Positions 1 through 8,426 are shown, numbered from the stretch's first letter. The stretch is DNA of 64,000 bases from an uncultured Candidatus Saccharibacteria bacterium (GCA_948614045.1 CAPFSK010000002.1:62001-126000); one strand, 5' to 3'. Made by a program: numbers and translations. The notes: generated by a model not told the origin, from the sequence alone.

Positions 1-387
1 AAGTTCTTTCGCGAGACGACCAAAGGCAGTGCGGTGATTATGGGACGCAAAACTTTTGAAAGTATTGGACGAGCGTTGCCGGGGAGACGCAATATCGTGC
101 TGTCGAGCCGGAAAGGCGAGAATGCGGATGTTGAATGGTGCACACGTGAAGAGCTAGAAGATACGCTAAAGACAGTATCGGGGAAGAAATTTGTGATTGG
201 CGGCGCGAGCTTGTATGAAATGTTTTTACCAGAAGCCGAGGAAATTTATTTGACTGAGGTGAATGATATGAAACCAGCAGATACAATGTTCCCAGAGTTC
301 GACAAGAGTGAGTGGCATCGCGAAATAATACAAGATGGCGAACATGACGGGATTAAGTATGAAATCGTTGAATATACAAGGAGGTAG
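1..387 (+). CDS. folA: Dihydrofolate reductase, 5' truncated by the window edge
   Basis: Reduces dihydrofolate to tetrahydrofolate with NADPH, regenerating the folate spent by thymidylate synthase (encoded at 25.1 kb). The frame is open from base 1, and the first residues read KFFRETTKGSAVIMGRKTFESIG, in pieces the family motif around the NADPH-binding MGRKTFESIG and the LPGR turn that follows. The later FVIGGASLYEMFLP matches the second conserved GG-x-x-x-Y nucleotide-binding segment. About 128 residues are visible; a typical protein is about 160, so roughly 30 N-terminal residues lie outside the window. The internal ATG at 40 is not the true start. A tiny frame follows two bases after the stop. 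High confidence in the family. Confidence 0.93.
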   Translation, partial: KFFRETTKGSAVIMGRKTFESIGRALPGRRNIVLSSRKGENADVEWCTREELEDTLKTVSGKKFVIGGASLYEMFLPEAEEIYLTEVNDMKPADTMFPEFDKSEWHREIIQDGEHDGIKYEIVEYTRR

Positions 388-388
388 A

Positions 389-481
389 ATGGATAAAAGT
401 GAAGAACAGAATGTTGAAAATAAGACTGAACTATCCGAAGCCGTGATGCAAGCAAGGATTGAAGAGTTTTTGGGGCTGTAG
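389..481 (+). CDS. Possible 30-residue small protein after folA
   Basis: An ATG two bases after the folA stop is preceded by a strong AAGGAGG (378-384) and opens a 30-residue acidic frame (MDKSEEQNVENKTELSEA at its start) ending in IEEFLGL. The predicted product is a charged helix without signal or membrane segment. The next gene, cysteine desulfurase, begins 14 bases later, so this fits as a small coupled member of a folA-iscS operon. I recognise no family. It may only serve to couple translation. Support is limited to the ribosome binding site and clean spacing. Confidence 0.45.
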   Translation: MDKSEEQNVENKTELSEAVMQARIEEFLGL

Positions 482-495
482 AAAGGTAATAGCAA

Positions 496-1632
496 GTGCG
501 AAGAGTCTATCTGGATAATGCGGCGACCGAAAAGATGCTGCCATGCGTCAAGCAAGCGATGCTGAACGCTATGGACGCAGAGCTGGGGAATGCGGCGGCT
601 TTGCACTACGAGGGTTGGAATGCGAAAAAGCTCATTGAAGAGGCTCGTGTACGGGTTGCGCGACTAATTAATGCTGAGCCAGAAGAAATCATTTTTACGT
701 CTGGCGGCACTGAGGCGAACAACACCGTCATGGAGACCTTTCGCGGTAAGCGGATTGTGACGAGCAGCGTAGAACACCCATCTGTACTAGAGGCGGCTCG
801 CGCGCGAGCCGGAGAGCTGGTCGTGCTGCCGGTCGACCGGTGGGGAAGAGTTGATGCAGCAGATATTGAAAGGGAAGCGAAAGTAGCGGACCTAGCGTCG
901 GTCATGCTCGCGAATAACGAGTTGGGAACGATTGAGCCGATTAAGGAATACGTAAAGTGTTGTAAAAAATACAACACTTATGTACATACTGACGCTACGC
1001 AGGCGGTTGGGAAGATTAAGGTTGATGTAAAGGAATTGGGCGTCGACTATTTAAGTTTCTCTGCGCACAAAATTGGTGGACCGATTGGCGTTGGCGTGTT
1101 ATACGTAAAGAATGGAGCACCATATCGTAATTTGATGTATGGTGGCAAGCAGGAAGATGGCAGAAGGGCTGGTACGAGTAATATCTTGGGTATTGTCGGA
1201 CTGGGCGCGGCGGCCAAGTGGTGCTGGGAAGAGTGGAGTTGCCGGAAATGGGCCGAAGTGACGAAATTGAAAAATGAGCTGAAGCGAAGGATTCTCGCGG
1301 AAGTACCGTATAGCAGCTGCAATAGTCCAGATGAGGGTTGCTTGCCGGGGGTTTTGAATATGAGTTTCCAGGCAGCCGAGGGCGAAAGTATTCAGCTGTA
1401 TCTCGATACCGAGGGGATTTGCGTTAGCACTGGTAGCGCTTGCGCGGCAGGCGATATTAAACCAAGTCATGTCATGATGGCGGCGCGACATGACGCCGAA
1501 GTAGCGCATAGCAGTATTCGGTTGAGTTTGGGGCTAGACACTACGAAAGAGGATATTGAAAGAGTTATGGCTGTGCTACCGGGAATTATACGGAAGTTAC
1601 AGGCCATGAGTACGATAAAGGTAGGAGCATAA
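496..1632 (+). CDS. iscS: Cysteine desulfurase (IscS/NifS family)
   Basis: PLP enzyme that takes sulfur from cysteine to form an enzyme persulfide for iron-sulfur cluster assembly and tRNA thiolation. Seen: the N-terminal YLDNAATEK, the TSGGTEANN PLP-phosphate motif, His94 in SSVEHPSV, the Schiff-base lysine Lys192 in SFSAHKIGGP, and the catalytic loop STGSACAAG with Cys316. The 378-residue length is normal for the family. The start is GTG with GAAAGG ten bases upstream; no in-frame ATG is closer to the conserved N terminus. The stop is separated by one base from iscU, so the two are translationally coupled. No IscR-type regulator is present. Confidence 0.95.
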   Translation: MRRVYLDNAATEKMLPCVKQAMLNAMDAELGNAAALHYEGWNAKKLIEEARVRVARLINAEPEEIIFTSGGTEANNTVMETFRGKRIVTSSVEHPSVLEAARARAGELVVLPVDRWGRVDAADIEREAKVADLASVMLANNELGTIEPIKEYVKCCKKYNTYVHTDATQAVGKIKVDVKELGVDYLSFSAHKIGGPIGVGVLYVKNGAPYRNLMYGGKQEDGRRAGTSNILGIVGLGAAAKWCWEEWSCRKWAEVTKLKNELKRRILAEVPYSSCNSPDEGCLPGVLNMSFQAAEGESIQLYLDTEGICVSTGSACAAGDIKPSHVMMAARHDAEVAHSSIRLSLGLDTTKEDIERVMAVLPGIIRKLQAMSTIKVGA

Positions 1633-1633
1633 T

Positions 1634-2038
1634 ATGGATAATACTAATCGCGAAGGTTGGGTTTATTCGGAGGTTGTCAAAGAACATTTTTTGAATCCGC
1701 TTAATTTTCTGATGGGCGACGAAAACAAGTATGAACATGATGCAGAGGGGATTGTCGGAAATCCAGTCTGTGGCGACCAGATGAAAATGTTTATTCGGGT
1801 TGAGAATGATAAGATTGTCGACGTGAAATGGAAGACCTATGGTTGCGCAAGCGCGATTGCTTCAACTTCTGCGTTGTCTGAGTTGGCGAAGGGCAAAACT
1901 TTGGACGAGGCGTTGAAGATTGGCCCGGAAGAAATCGCCGAATTCCTCGGCGGACTGCCGAAGCATAAGTTTCACTGTTCCGTGCTGGGTCACGAGGCGT
2001 TGGCCGAAGCTGTGAAGAATTATCACAAGAAATCATAG
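1634..2038 (+). CDS. iscU: Iron-sulfur cluster scaffold protein (IscU/NifU N-terminal type)
   Basis: Scaffold on which a 2Fe-2S or 4Fe-4S cluster is built with sulfur from the desulfurase encoded just upstream. The three cluster cysteines are visible: Cys46 in NPVCGDQ with the conserved Asp48, Cys71 in TYGCASAIAS, and Cys115 in KFHCSVLGHEAL. Length 134 residues fits a single-domain IscU/SufU protein. The HCSVLG spacing without the long SufU insertion favours IscU/NifU type. It starts at ATG with the overlapping operon arrangement and is followed by a new promoter at 2049. Confidence 0.94.
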   Translation: MDNTNREGWVYSEVVKEHFLNPLNFLMGDENKYEHDAEGIVGNPVCGDQMKMFIRVENDKIVDVKWKTYGCASAIASTSALSELAKGKTLDEALKIGPEEIAEFLGGLPKHKFHCSVLGHEALAEAVKNYHKKS

Positions 2039-2048
2039 CTCCAGATGT

Positions 2049-2125
2049 TATAATAGAGTAAATAATCGGAGAGTTTATGAGTTTACGAACAAGACTAGTC
2101 TTGTTCTCTACTATCAGTAGAGAAC
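2049..2125 (+). promoter_or_regulatory. Promoter and tandem-hairpin leader of the NUDIX operon
   Basis: TATAAT lies at 2049-2054. The leader then holds a perfect 18-base palindrome at 2088-2105 (two 9-base arms, AACAAGACT and its complement), overlapping a perfect 10-base stem with an ATC loop at 2103-2125 (GTTCTCTACT arm). The two hairpins share three bases and cannot both form fully. An ATG at 2077 with GGAGAG in front opens a 28-codon frame running through both hairpins and ending inside the NUDIX start region, so a translated leader is possible. No T run follows, so this is not a plain terminator. Confidence 0.6.
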
Positions 2126-2150
2126 AATCGGGTTTAGCGAGGAGGCGCCA

Positions 2151-2702
2151 ATGTCGGAAATGATTGACGTCTTGGACGAGCATGGAATTAAAACTGGGCG
2201 CGTAGCTACGCGCGACGAGGTTCACCGAGAAGGATTATGGCACAAGATTGCAGCTGTTGCGATTATCGATTCCGAAAATCGAATTCTTCTACAGCAGCGC
2301 AGCAGAACCAAGATAACTAATCCCGAAAAATGGGACATTGCTGCTGCCGGCCATGTCGACGCTGGCGAGGATACGCTTACTACCGCTCTGCGTGAGACTG
2401 CTGAAGAGGTTGGTGTTCAAATACAGCCGGAAGACTTGACGCATGTCATAAGTTATCAAAAAACTAGTAAGCCCATGTATGGCAATCAACAAATTATCGA
2501 CCGTCAAATTTTTGATTGTTTCGTCGTCCGGATTCCAGAGATTAACATCAAAAACCTAACTCTGCAGATTAGTGAAGTCCAAGCGGTCAAATTGGATACA
2601 TTAGATGAATTTAAGGAAATGATTAGTGCTGGCGCAATGGTAAATCGCCAGCCATTTTATGATGCGATTATTAAACTAATGGAGGAACAGATAAGTGAAT
2701 GA
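2151..2702 (+). CDS. NUDIX hydrolase, isopentenyl-diphosphate isomerase-like subgroup
   Basis: Hydrolyses or isomerises a substrate containing a nucleoside or terpenoid diphosphate; the true substrate cannot be read from sequence. The NUDIX box spans residues 67-89, with GHVDAGED, then REtAEEVGV carrying the metal-binding glutamates. The preceding HRxGLWH-type N terminus (EVHREGLWHKIAAV) and LLQQRS resemble YfcD/Idi-like NUDIX proteins. Length 183 residues is usual. The start ATG has GAGGAGG eight bases upstream. The gene overlaps DUF1653 by eight bases, giving a tight three-gene operon. An actual isomerase role would need the Cys and Glu active-site residues of Idi, which I do not see clearly. 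Confidence 0.85.
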   Translation: MSEMIDVLDEHGIKTGRVATRDEVHREGLWHKIAAVAIIDSENRILLQQRSRTKITNPEKWDIAAAGHVDAGEDTLTTALRETAEEVGVQIQPEDLTHVISYQKTSKPMYGNQQIIDRQIFDCFVVRIPEINIKNLTLQISEVQAVKLDTLDEFKEMISAGAMVNRQPFYDAIIKLMEEQISE

Positions 2703-2955
2703 GATAAAAGTTAAGCGTATCTATAAGCATTTCAAGGGTGACCTGTATCTCGTAGAAGATATCGCCACGCATAGCGAGACCAAAGAAAAATATGTCGTCT
2801 ATCGCGCGTTGTATGGCGATAATGCGTTATATATTCGCCCATACGATATGTTTGTTTCCGAAGTTAATCACACGAAGTACCCCGAAGCGACGCAAAAATA
2901 TCGTTTTGAGCTACAAGATATTAAAAGTGTGCGTGAATGTGGATGGAATAAATGA
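2695..2955 (+). CDS. DUF1653 family protein
   Basis: An 86-residue protein of the DUF1653 family, recognised by the pattern YKHFKGDLYLV, then ATHSET, VVYRALYG and the IRPYDMF block. The family has a small barrel-like fold and no established function; it is often beside NUDIX or hydrolase genes. The GTG start at 2695 has GGAGG nine bases before it and overlaps the end of the NUDIX frame. The stop overlaps the next start by four bases (ATGA-type junction), so co-translation is expected. Cytoplasmic, no signal or membrane span. Confidence 0.85.
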   Translation: MNEIKVKRIYKHFKGDLYLVEDIATHSETKEKYVVYRALYGDNALYIRPYDMFVSEVNHTKYPEATQKYRFELQDIKSVRECGWNK

Positions 2956-3371
2956 ATAGAACTTTTGATTTCCTAAAGAATAGAGCCAAGGTAAATGGCG
3001 AGCCAGTAAACTACGTCTCGACTTTAGATAAAAGTTTACCAACTTGTCGCCCGTTTGGCGACCCAGTGTTATATGACGGGAAGATGTATGCTATGACGAT
3101 GAAAAATAAGTCCGTATCGAAACAGCTGGCTGAGAATAATCACGCCTGTATTGTGGCTTATGATGGCGAGCATTGGATTAGAATTAGCTGTCGTTTGCTG
3201 GATGATAGCGACAACCTAGGCGCAAAGAAGGCGGTTCTCGCGGAATTTGACTGGGCGGAAGAAGCGGGCTATACGCTCGATAACCCAGATTTTCAGCTGC
3301 TCTATATTGCTGAAGCAAAAGTGGAATGCCGTAATTCTGATGGCGAGCTGATTTGGTGTGAGGAATTTTAA
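2952..3371 (+). CDS. Pyridoxamine 5'-phosphate oxidase-like flavin split-barrel protein
   Basis: A 139-residue protein with features of the PNPOx-like split-barrel family: an early NYVSTLD strand, CRPFGDPVLYDGKMYAMTMKNK in pieces corresponding to the flavin-phosphate-facing strands, and HWIRISCRL. Members bind FMN, F420 or heme and act as small oxidoreductases or stress proteins; which cofactor is used here is unknown. It starts within the DUF1653 stop and closes the operon. A second split-barrel gene lies at 9.7 kb but the two are not close copies. Cytoplasmic. Confidence 0.75.
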   Translation: MNRTFDFLKNRAKVNGEPVNYVSTLDKSLPTCRPFGDPVLYDGKMYAMTMKNKSVSKQLAENNHACIVAYDGEHWIRISCRLLDDSDNLGAKKAVLAEFDWAEEAGYTLDNPDFQLLYIAEAKVECRNSDGELIWCEEF

Positions 3372-3418
3372 TCCAGAATCCAGTTTGATAGCCTCGTACC
3401 ACTTTATCCAACTTATGG

Positions 3419-3424
3419 TATAAT
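3419..3424 (+). promoter_or_regulatory. Leaderless promoter -10 of the gene at 3431
   Basis: TATAAT ends six bases before the ATG at 3431 and no ribosome binding site lies between. Transcription starting at the usual distance would begin on or next to the start codon. Confidence 0.65.
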
Positions 3425-3430
3425 CAAGTC

Positions 3431-4726
3431 ATGCATATACAAAATCGCACCGCTATGGTGACATTTGATTTTATTATTGGGATTCTAGCGGGGGTCGCGA
3501 CCTGGATTCAGTTCGTGAGTTTCGGCGACAGTGCTTGGCGCCTATTTGCGACTTGGGTAGCTCTGGTGGCTGCCATATATTATATAGTTGACGCGCTATT
3601 TGCGCTCCTCGCGAAGCGTCGGCCGATCGGCGCCGAAGTCTGCCCCATGCTCCAGGGCGGGCTAATCGTTTCTGGCGTCTTACTGCTTTTGATTCGTGTT
3701 GTTTACTATGCGCTCGATAGTTATATTCCCAGTGTTGGTGTGAATGTCATACTGATAGAGTTCATCTTGCCGATATTAATGATTATGTCATGGGTAATGT
3801 TTAGCGTTAAAGGCAAATGGCGTGCCTACGAACCGTTTTACTGGCTGGCTCTACCTGCGGTCTATGTTGCGCTGATTCTCGTGTCGGGCGAGTTGATGTC
3901 GCGCTCGGCGTCGCTAGTTTATCCTTACGAATTTCTGGATTATCCGAGTATTGGCATTGATACCATGCTCTGGTGGTTCGCAATTTTTGCGACGGCTATT
4001 TTAATCGTTGGCTATATCTTCTGGATTCTAGATTTCGCTCTAAGCGGAAAACTTGCCGAGCATATTGTCATGCCGAAGATCAAGACCGTGGTGATCGAGG
4101 AAGAAGTCGAAGACGAAGAGCCGGAAGTCATTGAGAAACCAAAGGAAAAACCAGTCAAACTCGTAACGACCGGCTCGCGCAATTTACCGGTCATTGAAGC
4201 TCAGCAAGCCGCGAAAAAGGCAAAAAGCGCACGGGGAAATTCAAAGGCGACACCGGCGAATAATGGTAAGAATGACGAACCGAAGACGAAAACGGCTCCG
4301 GTGAACAGTGGCAAGGACGGTGAGGCGGTCGGAATTAAACCGCAAGCAAATGATGCTAAAAAGACTAAACAAACCGAAGTAAAGCCGAAGACTGAAAAGG
4401 GAACTATGCCAAAAACTCAAGATACCAAACCCAAAGAATCTGATACCAAAAAACCCAAACCGTCGACCAAAGCTGAAGAGAACAAGCCGACCAGTACCCC
4501 GCCTGTACGCATTATTGAGAAAATCGACTTGACCGGGGATAAAGGGAGCGAAAAGAAAACAGAGAGCACCAAGAAACTTAGTACGAAGCAAGAGGTCGTA
4601 ATTAAGGATGGCCAGAAAACAGTTGTCGCTAAGCCGGTTTCGGAACCTAAAGCGCAGGACGATACCAAAAATACCGCAAAGAAGGCTGAAGACGGAGCCA
4701 AAACCGATCAAAAAGTCACCCCATAG
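3431..4726 (+). CDS. Multi-span membrane protein with a long Lys-rich cytoplasmic tail
   Basis: I do not recognise a family. Residues about 1-205 hold six or so hydrophobic segments (for example IIGILAGVATWIQFV and the LILVSGELM region); from about 215 the chain becomes highly charged, beginning with a Glu-rich stretch (VVIEEEVEDEEPEV) and then about 190 residues dominated by Lys, Pro, Thr, Ala and Glu with repeated KPK/TKP motifs. Such tails are disordered and may bind nucleic acid or acidic polymers. The ATG sits six bases after TATAAT, so the message is probably leaderless. The gene stands alone between two operons. Long minus-strand frames inside the tail are composition artefacts. Confidence 0.75.
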   Translation: MHIQNRTAMVTFDFIIGILAGVATWIQFVSFGDSAWRLFATWVALVAAIYYIVDALFALLAKRRPIGAEVCPMLQGGLIVSGVLLLLIRVVYYALDSYIPSVGVNVILIEFILPILMIMSWVMFSVKGKWRAYEPFYWLALPAVYVALILVSGELMSRSASLVYPYEFLDYPSIGIDTMLWWFAIFATAILIVGYIFWILDFALSGKLAEHIVMPKIKTVVIEEEVEDEEPEVIEKPKEKPVKLVTTGSRNLPVIEAQQAAKKAKSARGNSKATPANNGKNDEPKTKTAPVNSGKDGEAVGIKPQANDAKKTKQTEVKPKTEKGTMPKTQDTKPKESDTKKPKPSTKAEENKPTSTPPVRIIEKIDLTGDKGSEKKTESTKKLSTKQEVVIKDGQKTVVAKPVSEPKAQDDTKNTAKKAEDGAKTDQKVTP

Positions 4727-4731
4727 TCATC

Positions 4732-4765
4732 TTGACTTGTTAGAATAACTTCATAACATCTAACA
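4732..4765 (+). promoter_or_regulatory. Promoter/operator region of the ABC-two-component module
   Basis: TTGACT at 4732-4737 is followed at 16 bases by a weak TAACAT. An inverted repeat TGTTAGA (4738-4744) / TCTAACA (4759-4765) lies over the spacer and -10. The weak -10 with an overlapping dyad suggests a regulated promoter. AGAAGGAG precedes the ATG at 4776. Confidence 0.45.
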
Positions 4766-4775
4766 GAAGGAGAAT

Positions 4776-5453
4776 ATGAAGATATTAGAAGTCGAAAACC
4801 TCGTCAAAACTTACGGTAAAGGCGAGAACAAAGTTCATGCTGTCGACCATGTCAGCTTCTCGGTCGAAGAGGGCGAATTTGTTGCCATTGTCGGCGCCAG
4901 CGGTTCGGGTAAGTCTACTCTGCTCCATTTGCTCGGTGGTGTCGATCGTCCAACCTCTGGTAAAGTCTTGATTAACGGTGAAGATATTTATAAACTTTCC
5001 GATGACGCGCTGGCAATCTTTCGCCGTCGCCAAGTCGGAATTATTTATCAGTTCTATAATCTTATTCCCATTTTGAATGTCGTGGAGAATATTACCCTGC
5101 CTTGCGACCTCGACGGTAAGCGGGTCGATAAAAAACATCTGAAGAATCTACTCGATACTCTCGGTCTGAATGAGCGCAAGACTCATCTGCCGAATCAACT
5201 TTCCGGCGGTCAGCAGCAGCGCGTCTCGATCGGCCGCGCCTTGATTAATGACCCTGCAATTATTCTTGCCGACGAACCGACTGGCAACCTTGACTCGAAA
5301 TCTGGTGAAGAAATTCTGACACTGATGAAGCTTTCTAATCAAAAATACCACCAAACTATCATCATGATTACGCATGATCTCGAAATCGCCAGCCAGGCGG
5401 ACCGCGTGATTACGTTTGAGGATGGCAAAATTATTAAAGACGAGCGGGCGTAG
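4776..5453 (+). CDS. ABC transporter ATP-binding protein (MacB/LolD/BceA type)
   Basis: ATPase subunit that powers the FtsX-type permease encoded next. All motifs are present: Walker [10 protein letters not shown] near residue 40, a Q-loop in [10 protein letters not shown], signature [15 protein letters not shown], Walker [13 protein letters not shown] with the catalytic Glu, and the H-loop in [10 protein letters not shown]. The EPTGNLDS form is typical of the LolD/MacB/FtsE/BceA branch. 225 residues is normal. The permease begins three bases after the stop. With the response regulator and kinase that follow, the context suggests sensing and removal of a peptide or envelope stress, though lipoprotein transport cannot be excluded. 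Confidence 0.92.
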   Translation: MKILEVENLVKTYGKGENKVHAVDHVSFSVEEGEFVAIVGASGSGKSTLLHLLGGVDRPTSGKVLINGEDIYKLSDDALAIFRRRQVGIIYQFYNLIPILNVVENITLPCDLDGKRVDKKHLKNLLDTLGLNERKTHLPNQLSGGQQQRVSIGRALINDPAIILADEPTGNLDSKSGEEILTLMKLSNQKYHQTIIMITHDLEIASQADRVITFEDGKIIKDERA

Positions 5454-5456
5454 ACT

Positions 5457-7679
5457 ATGAAAGTTTTAGAGAAACTCACAATCGCGAGCTTGCGCGAGAA
5501 TAAGCGTCGCACCTTGGTTACCGTGCTTGGTGTTATGCTCTCATCCGCCTTGATTCTGGCGGTTGTTGGCATGGTGACTAGTATTCAAAAGATGATGATC
5601 GATTGGACCGTCGCTGATACTGGCGATTACCATGACATGTACGAAGAAGTTCCGGTCGAAGACTTGAAGTACATTGAAGAGAACGCGCATGTCGAGAAAT
5701 ACTATTATTCGACTCCCCTGACTGAAAATGAGCTTGGCGACGACTACGAAACCTACCAAGAGTATCAGCACGCCGCCTATACAAAATCACAATATCAGCC
5801 TCTCGCAACCCTGCCAACTGATGCGAAAGGCAAGTATAATATCTATGTTCGCTACGACCAGCCGAAAGATTACGCGACAATTCGGGACGGTATTCTCGAT
5901 GCGCTAGAATCAAGTGGCGCTGGATATATCAATACTCGGACTAATAGCGAGCTTTTGCGATATGAGGGTGTAATGGGCGATAGTACGCTGAGCGCACTCT
6001 ACCATATGGCCGCCATTGTTATCGGGATCATCGTCGTGACGAGTATCTTCGTCATTCGTAATAGTTTCAGTATTTCTGCTACCGAACGCGCTCGCCAATT
6101 TGGTATGCTTTCTAGCATTGGTGCTACGCCGCGTCAGATTCGTCACAATGTCCTTTTTGAAGGGCTTGTTATTGCCGTACTCGGTATCCCGCTCGGCATT
6201 ATACTTGGTGTCATCGCAGTATTAATTTTAGTCGCAGTTATGAATATCTTGCTTAGTGGCATGATGGTTGCCGACGTTACTTTCTCAATGCCGTTTTGGA
6301 TTTTCCCGGTTACAATCGGCCTCAGTTTTGTGACAGTTATTCTTTCTAGCCTGCTACCCGCTATCCGCACCGGCAAACTTGCTCCAATTGACGCGATTCG
6401 CGGTAGCAACGATACAAAGATTAAGTCAAAGAAACTTCATACACCTGGCTTCATTCGTGGTATCTGGGGTGTCGGTGGTGTTCTTGCCTACAAAAATCTG
6501 AAACGTAGTCGCAAAAAATATCGCACGACGGTCATCTCAATCGTACTGTCCGTTGCGACTTTTGTCGGTCTCTCTAGCTTCTTGAGCTATGGCATGAAGG
6601 CTAGCAGCACAATCTATGGTAATTCCAATATCGATCTCGCTGTAGCTGGCGCCGACACAGATTTTTACCGTGAACTCGTCGAGAAGTTCGATCTCAAAGA
6701 TTACGCTTATTACGCCCGTACGAACGCCCTTGACATTGGCCTTGCGCTCGTGAATCATGAGTATTTCGAAGACTTTGCGCAGTCGGTCGGCGTGAATGCT
6801 AAGGATTATGATAAAGTCATGCTCATGAACGACTGGACTATGGTTGCAGAAGAGGCGGGGCAATATCGCGTCGAGCGCGCCCACCCGGATCTGCGTGATG
6901 GTGATGAGATTGACGTCGAGCTAATCGGATGGTCTAGCGAAGAAACCCTCAATCTCGACACTGGCGAGAGTCAACATAGCTATAAAACCTATGATACTTC
7001 TGGCAATATTAAGCTCCCGGTCACGAAACTAATTGACGAAAAGCCGCTCGGTTTTGAAAATTACTACGGCACCTTGTCCTTTGTTTCGGAAGATTATTAT
7101 CAGCGCGATCGACTTGATGTCGATGATGATACCTTCCAGCTCTTCGCCGCAAATATCGACGATGTGAAGCCGATTATCGCATATCTTGATGAGGTCGAGG
7201 CTAGCGGTCGCTTTGAACGCATCTTCTATGATGACGTTAAGGAAACCCAGGCTCAGTCGCGCCGGATTTATCTATTGATTAGTATATTTCTCTATGGCTT
7301 TGTCGCGGTTGTAACGTTGATTGGCGTAACCAATATCTTCAACACAATTACGACCAATATTGCCCTGCGCGCTAAGGAATTCGCCATGCTCCGCTCTGTC
7401 GGTATGACCGACCGCGAGTTTAAGCGCATGGTGCGGCTCGAAAGCCTCATGTATGTCAGTAAAGCTCTCATTATCGGTTTGCCGATTGGTCTCCTGCTTT
7501 CTTATGGCATTTACAAGTCATTAGCTGAAGCCATGGATTTCGGTTATATATTCCCGTGGTCGGCCGTCATTATCTCGATTGTTGCCGTCAGCATTCTAAT
7601 CGGTATTATTATGCGCTACTCGGTTAAGCAAGTCGAAAAACAGAATATTATCGAAACTATCCGCGACGAAAATATCTAA
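5457..7679 (+). CDS. FtsX-like ABC transporter permease
   Basis: Membrane subunit partnering the ATPase just upstream. The 740 residues show two FtsX blocks: one around residues 20-40 and 185-305 (including ATERARQFGMLSSIGATPRQI), a second with a span near 355 and spans from about 605 on (RAKEFAMLRSVGMTDREF). The RxxxfamLrsiGmt coupling-helix signature occurs in both, the contact to the ATPase. Between spans are two extracytoplasmic regions of about 130 and 220 residues. Two full FtsX repeats with a large external domain are typical of BceB-like and MacB-like mechanotransmission transporters. Start ATG overlaps the operon with three bases spacing. Confidence 0.9.
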   Translation: MKVLEKLTIASLRENKRRTLVTVLGVMLSSALILAVVGMVTSIQKMMIDWTVADTGDYHDMYEEVPVEDLKYIEENAHVEKYYYSTPLTENELGDDYETYQEYQHAAYTKSQYQPLATLPTDAKGKYNIYVRYDQPKDYATIRDGILDALESSGAGYINTRTNSELLRYEGVMGDSTLSALYHMAAIVIGIIVVTSIFVIRNSFSISATERARQFGMLSSIGATPRQIRHNVLFEGLVIAVLGIPLGIILGVIAVLILVAVMNILLSGMMVADVTFSMPFWIFPVTIGLSFVTVILSSLLPAIRTGKLAPIDAIRGSNDTKIKSKKLHTPGFIRGIWGVGGVLAYKNLKRSRKKYRTTVISIVLSVATFVGLSSFLSYGMKASSTIYGNSNIDLAVAGADTDFYRELVEKFDLKDYAYYARTNALDIGLALVNHEYFEDFAQSVGVNAKDYDKVMLMNDWTMVAEEAGQYRVERAHPDLRDGDEIDVELIGWSSEETLNLDTGESQHSYKTYDTSGNIKLPVTKLIDEKPLGFENYYGTLSFVSEDYYQRDRLDVDDDTFQLFAANIDDVKPIIAYLDEVEASGRFERIFYDDVKETQAQSRRIYLLISIFLYGFVAVVTLIGVTNIFNTITTNIALRAKEFAMLRSVGMTDREFKRMVRLESLMYVSKALIIGLPIGLLLSYGIYKSLAEAMDFGYIFPWSAVIISIVAVSILIGIIMRYSVKQVEKQNIIETIRDENI

Positions 7680-7684
7680 TGTAA

Positions 7685-7739
7685 GACATTGTATGTACAT
7701 TGTTAATACAATACCAATACAATGTACATACAAAATGTC
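7685..7739. repeat. Long inverted repeat upstream of the response regulator
   Basis: Perfect 15-base arms at 7689-7703 (TTGTATGTACATTGT) and 7719-7733 with a 15-base spacer; the outer bases GACA and AATGTC extend the pairing past a two-base bulge. There is no T run, and the right arm covers the -35 position of the promoter at 7747, so an operator, possibly for autoregulation by the regulator encoded downstream, is more likely than a terminator. Confidence 0.65.
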
Positions 7740-7746
7740 ATTGTGC

Positions 7747-7752
7747 TATAAT
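7747..7752 (+). promoter_or_regulatory. Leaderless promoter -10 of the response regulator
   Basis: TATAAT is followed by seven bases and the ATG at 7760. The -35 position lies in the right arm of the inverted repeat and does not resemble TTGACA, fitting activator dependence. Confidence 0.65.
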
Positions 7753-7759
7753 ATACCCT

Positions 7760-8425
7760 ATGAAAATCCTCCTCGTTGAAGACAACCCGCTCACCGCTAA
7801 GGGAATTATGTATCTCCTTGAGCGCGAGCATTATGACGTCAGTCTTGCCGAAAACTTCGCCGCCGCTCTCAGTATGATTGCCGCCCATGAATTCGACTTA
7901 GGCCTACTTGATGTCTCGCTGCCCGATGGAGAGGGCTATGACCTCGCCGGTCAGATTCGCGCTAAAGACCCTAATATCGCCCTGATCTTCCTTACGGCGC
8001 GCGACAACGAGGAAGACGTAGTACGGGGCCTAGAACTCGGCGCGGACGATTATATTACTAAGCCCTTTAGAAACCGCGAATTGCTTCTACGCATTCGGAA
8101 CGTCCTAGCTCGTCGACACTTGGTCTCAAATCGAGTTCAAGTCGGCAATGTCGAATTCGACTACGATGAGCAAAACGTTCGCATCGACGGCGCTCCGGTC
8201 GAATTAACCGCACTCGAGCGCAAGCTTCTTGGCTGCCTTCTTGAAAACTCCGGTCGTATTGTTTCGCGCGAGCGCCTACTTGATGAGATTTATAGTGCAT
8301 CCGGTCGCATCGTAAATGATAACACTCTATCAGTCTATCTCAAGCGTTTACGCGAGAAGCTCGGTCAGCCCGACCTGATTCAGACTGTTAAGAGCCTTGG
8401 CTATCGCTTCAAGGGGGATGCATAG
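7760..8425 (+). CDS. OmpR-family response regulator
   Basis: Receives phosphate from the histidine kinase encoded next and binds DNA. The receiver domain has the acidic pair in LLVEDNP, the phospho-acceptor Asp51 in GLLDVSLPDG, the FLTARD switch Thr and Lys101 in ITKPF. The C-terminal winged helix (about 125-221) shows LTALERKLLGCLLENSGRIVSRE in pieces and the NTLSVYLKRLREKLG recognition helix region, then the TVKSLGYRF wing. The frame is open further upstream, but ATG 7760 is chosen because TATAAT lies seven bases before it and the receiver domain starts there. 221 residues. Confidence 0.93.
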   Translation: MKILLVEDNPLTAKGIMYLLEREHYDVSLAENFAAALSMIAAHEFDLGLLDVSLPDGEGYDLAGQIRAKDPNIALIFLTARDNEEDVVRGLELGADDYITKPFRNRELLLRIRNVLARRHLVSNRVQVGNVEFDYDEQNVRIDGAPVELTALERKLLGCLLENSGRIVSRERLLDEIYSASGRIVNDNTLSVYLKRLREKLGQPDLIQTVKSLGYRFKGDA

Positions 8426-8426
8426 C

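Noticed and set aside
4241..4711. Minus-strand frames opposite the Lys-rich tail
   Set aside because: Open only because the plus-strand tail is made of a few codon types; products are Phe/Arg/Leu-rich and have no promoter or ribosome binding site.
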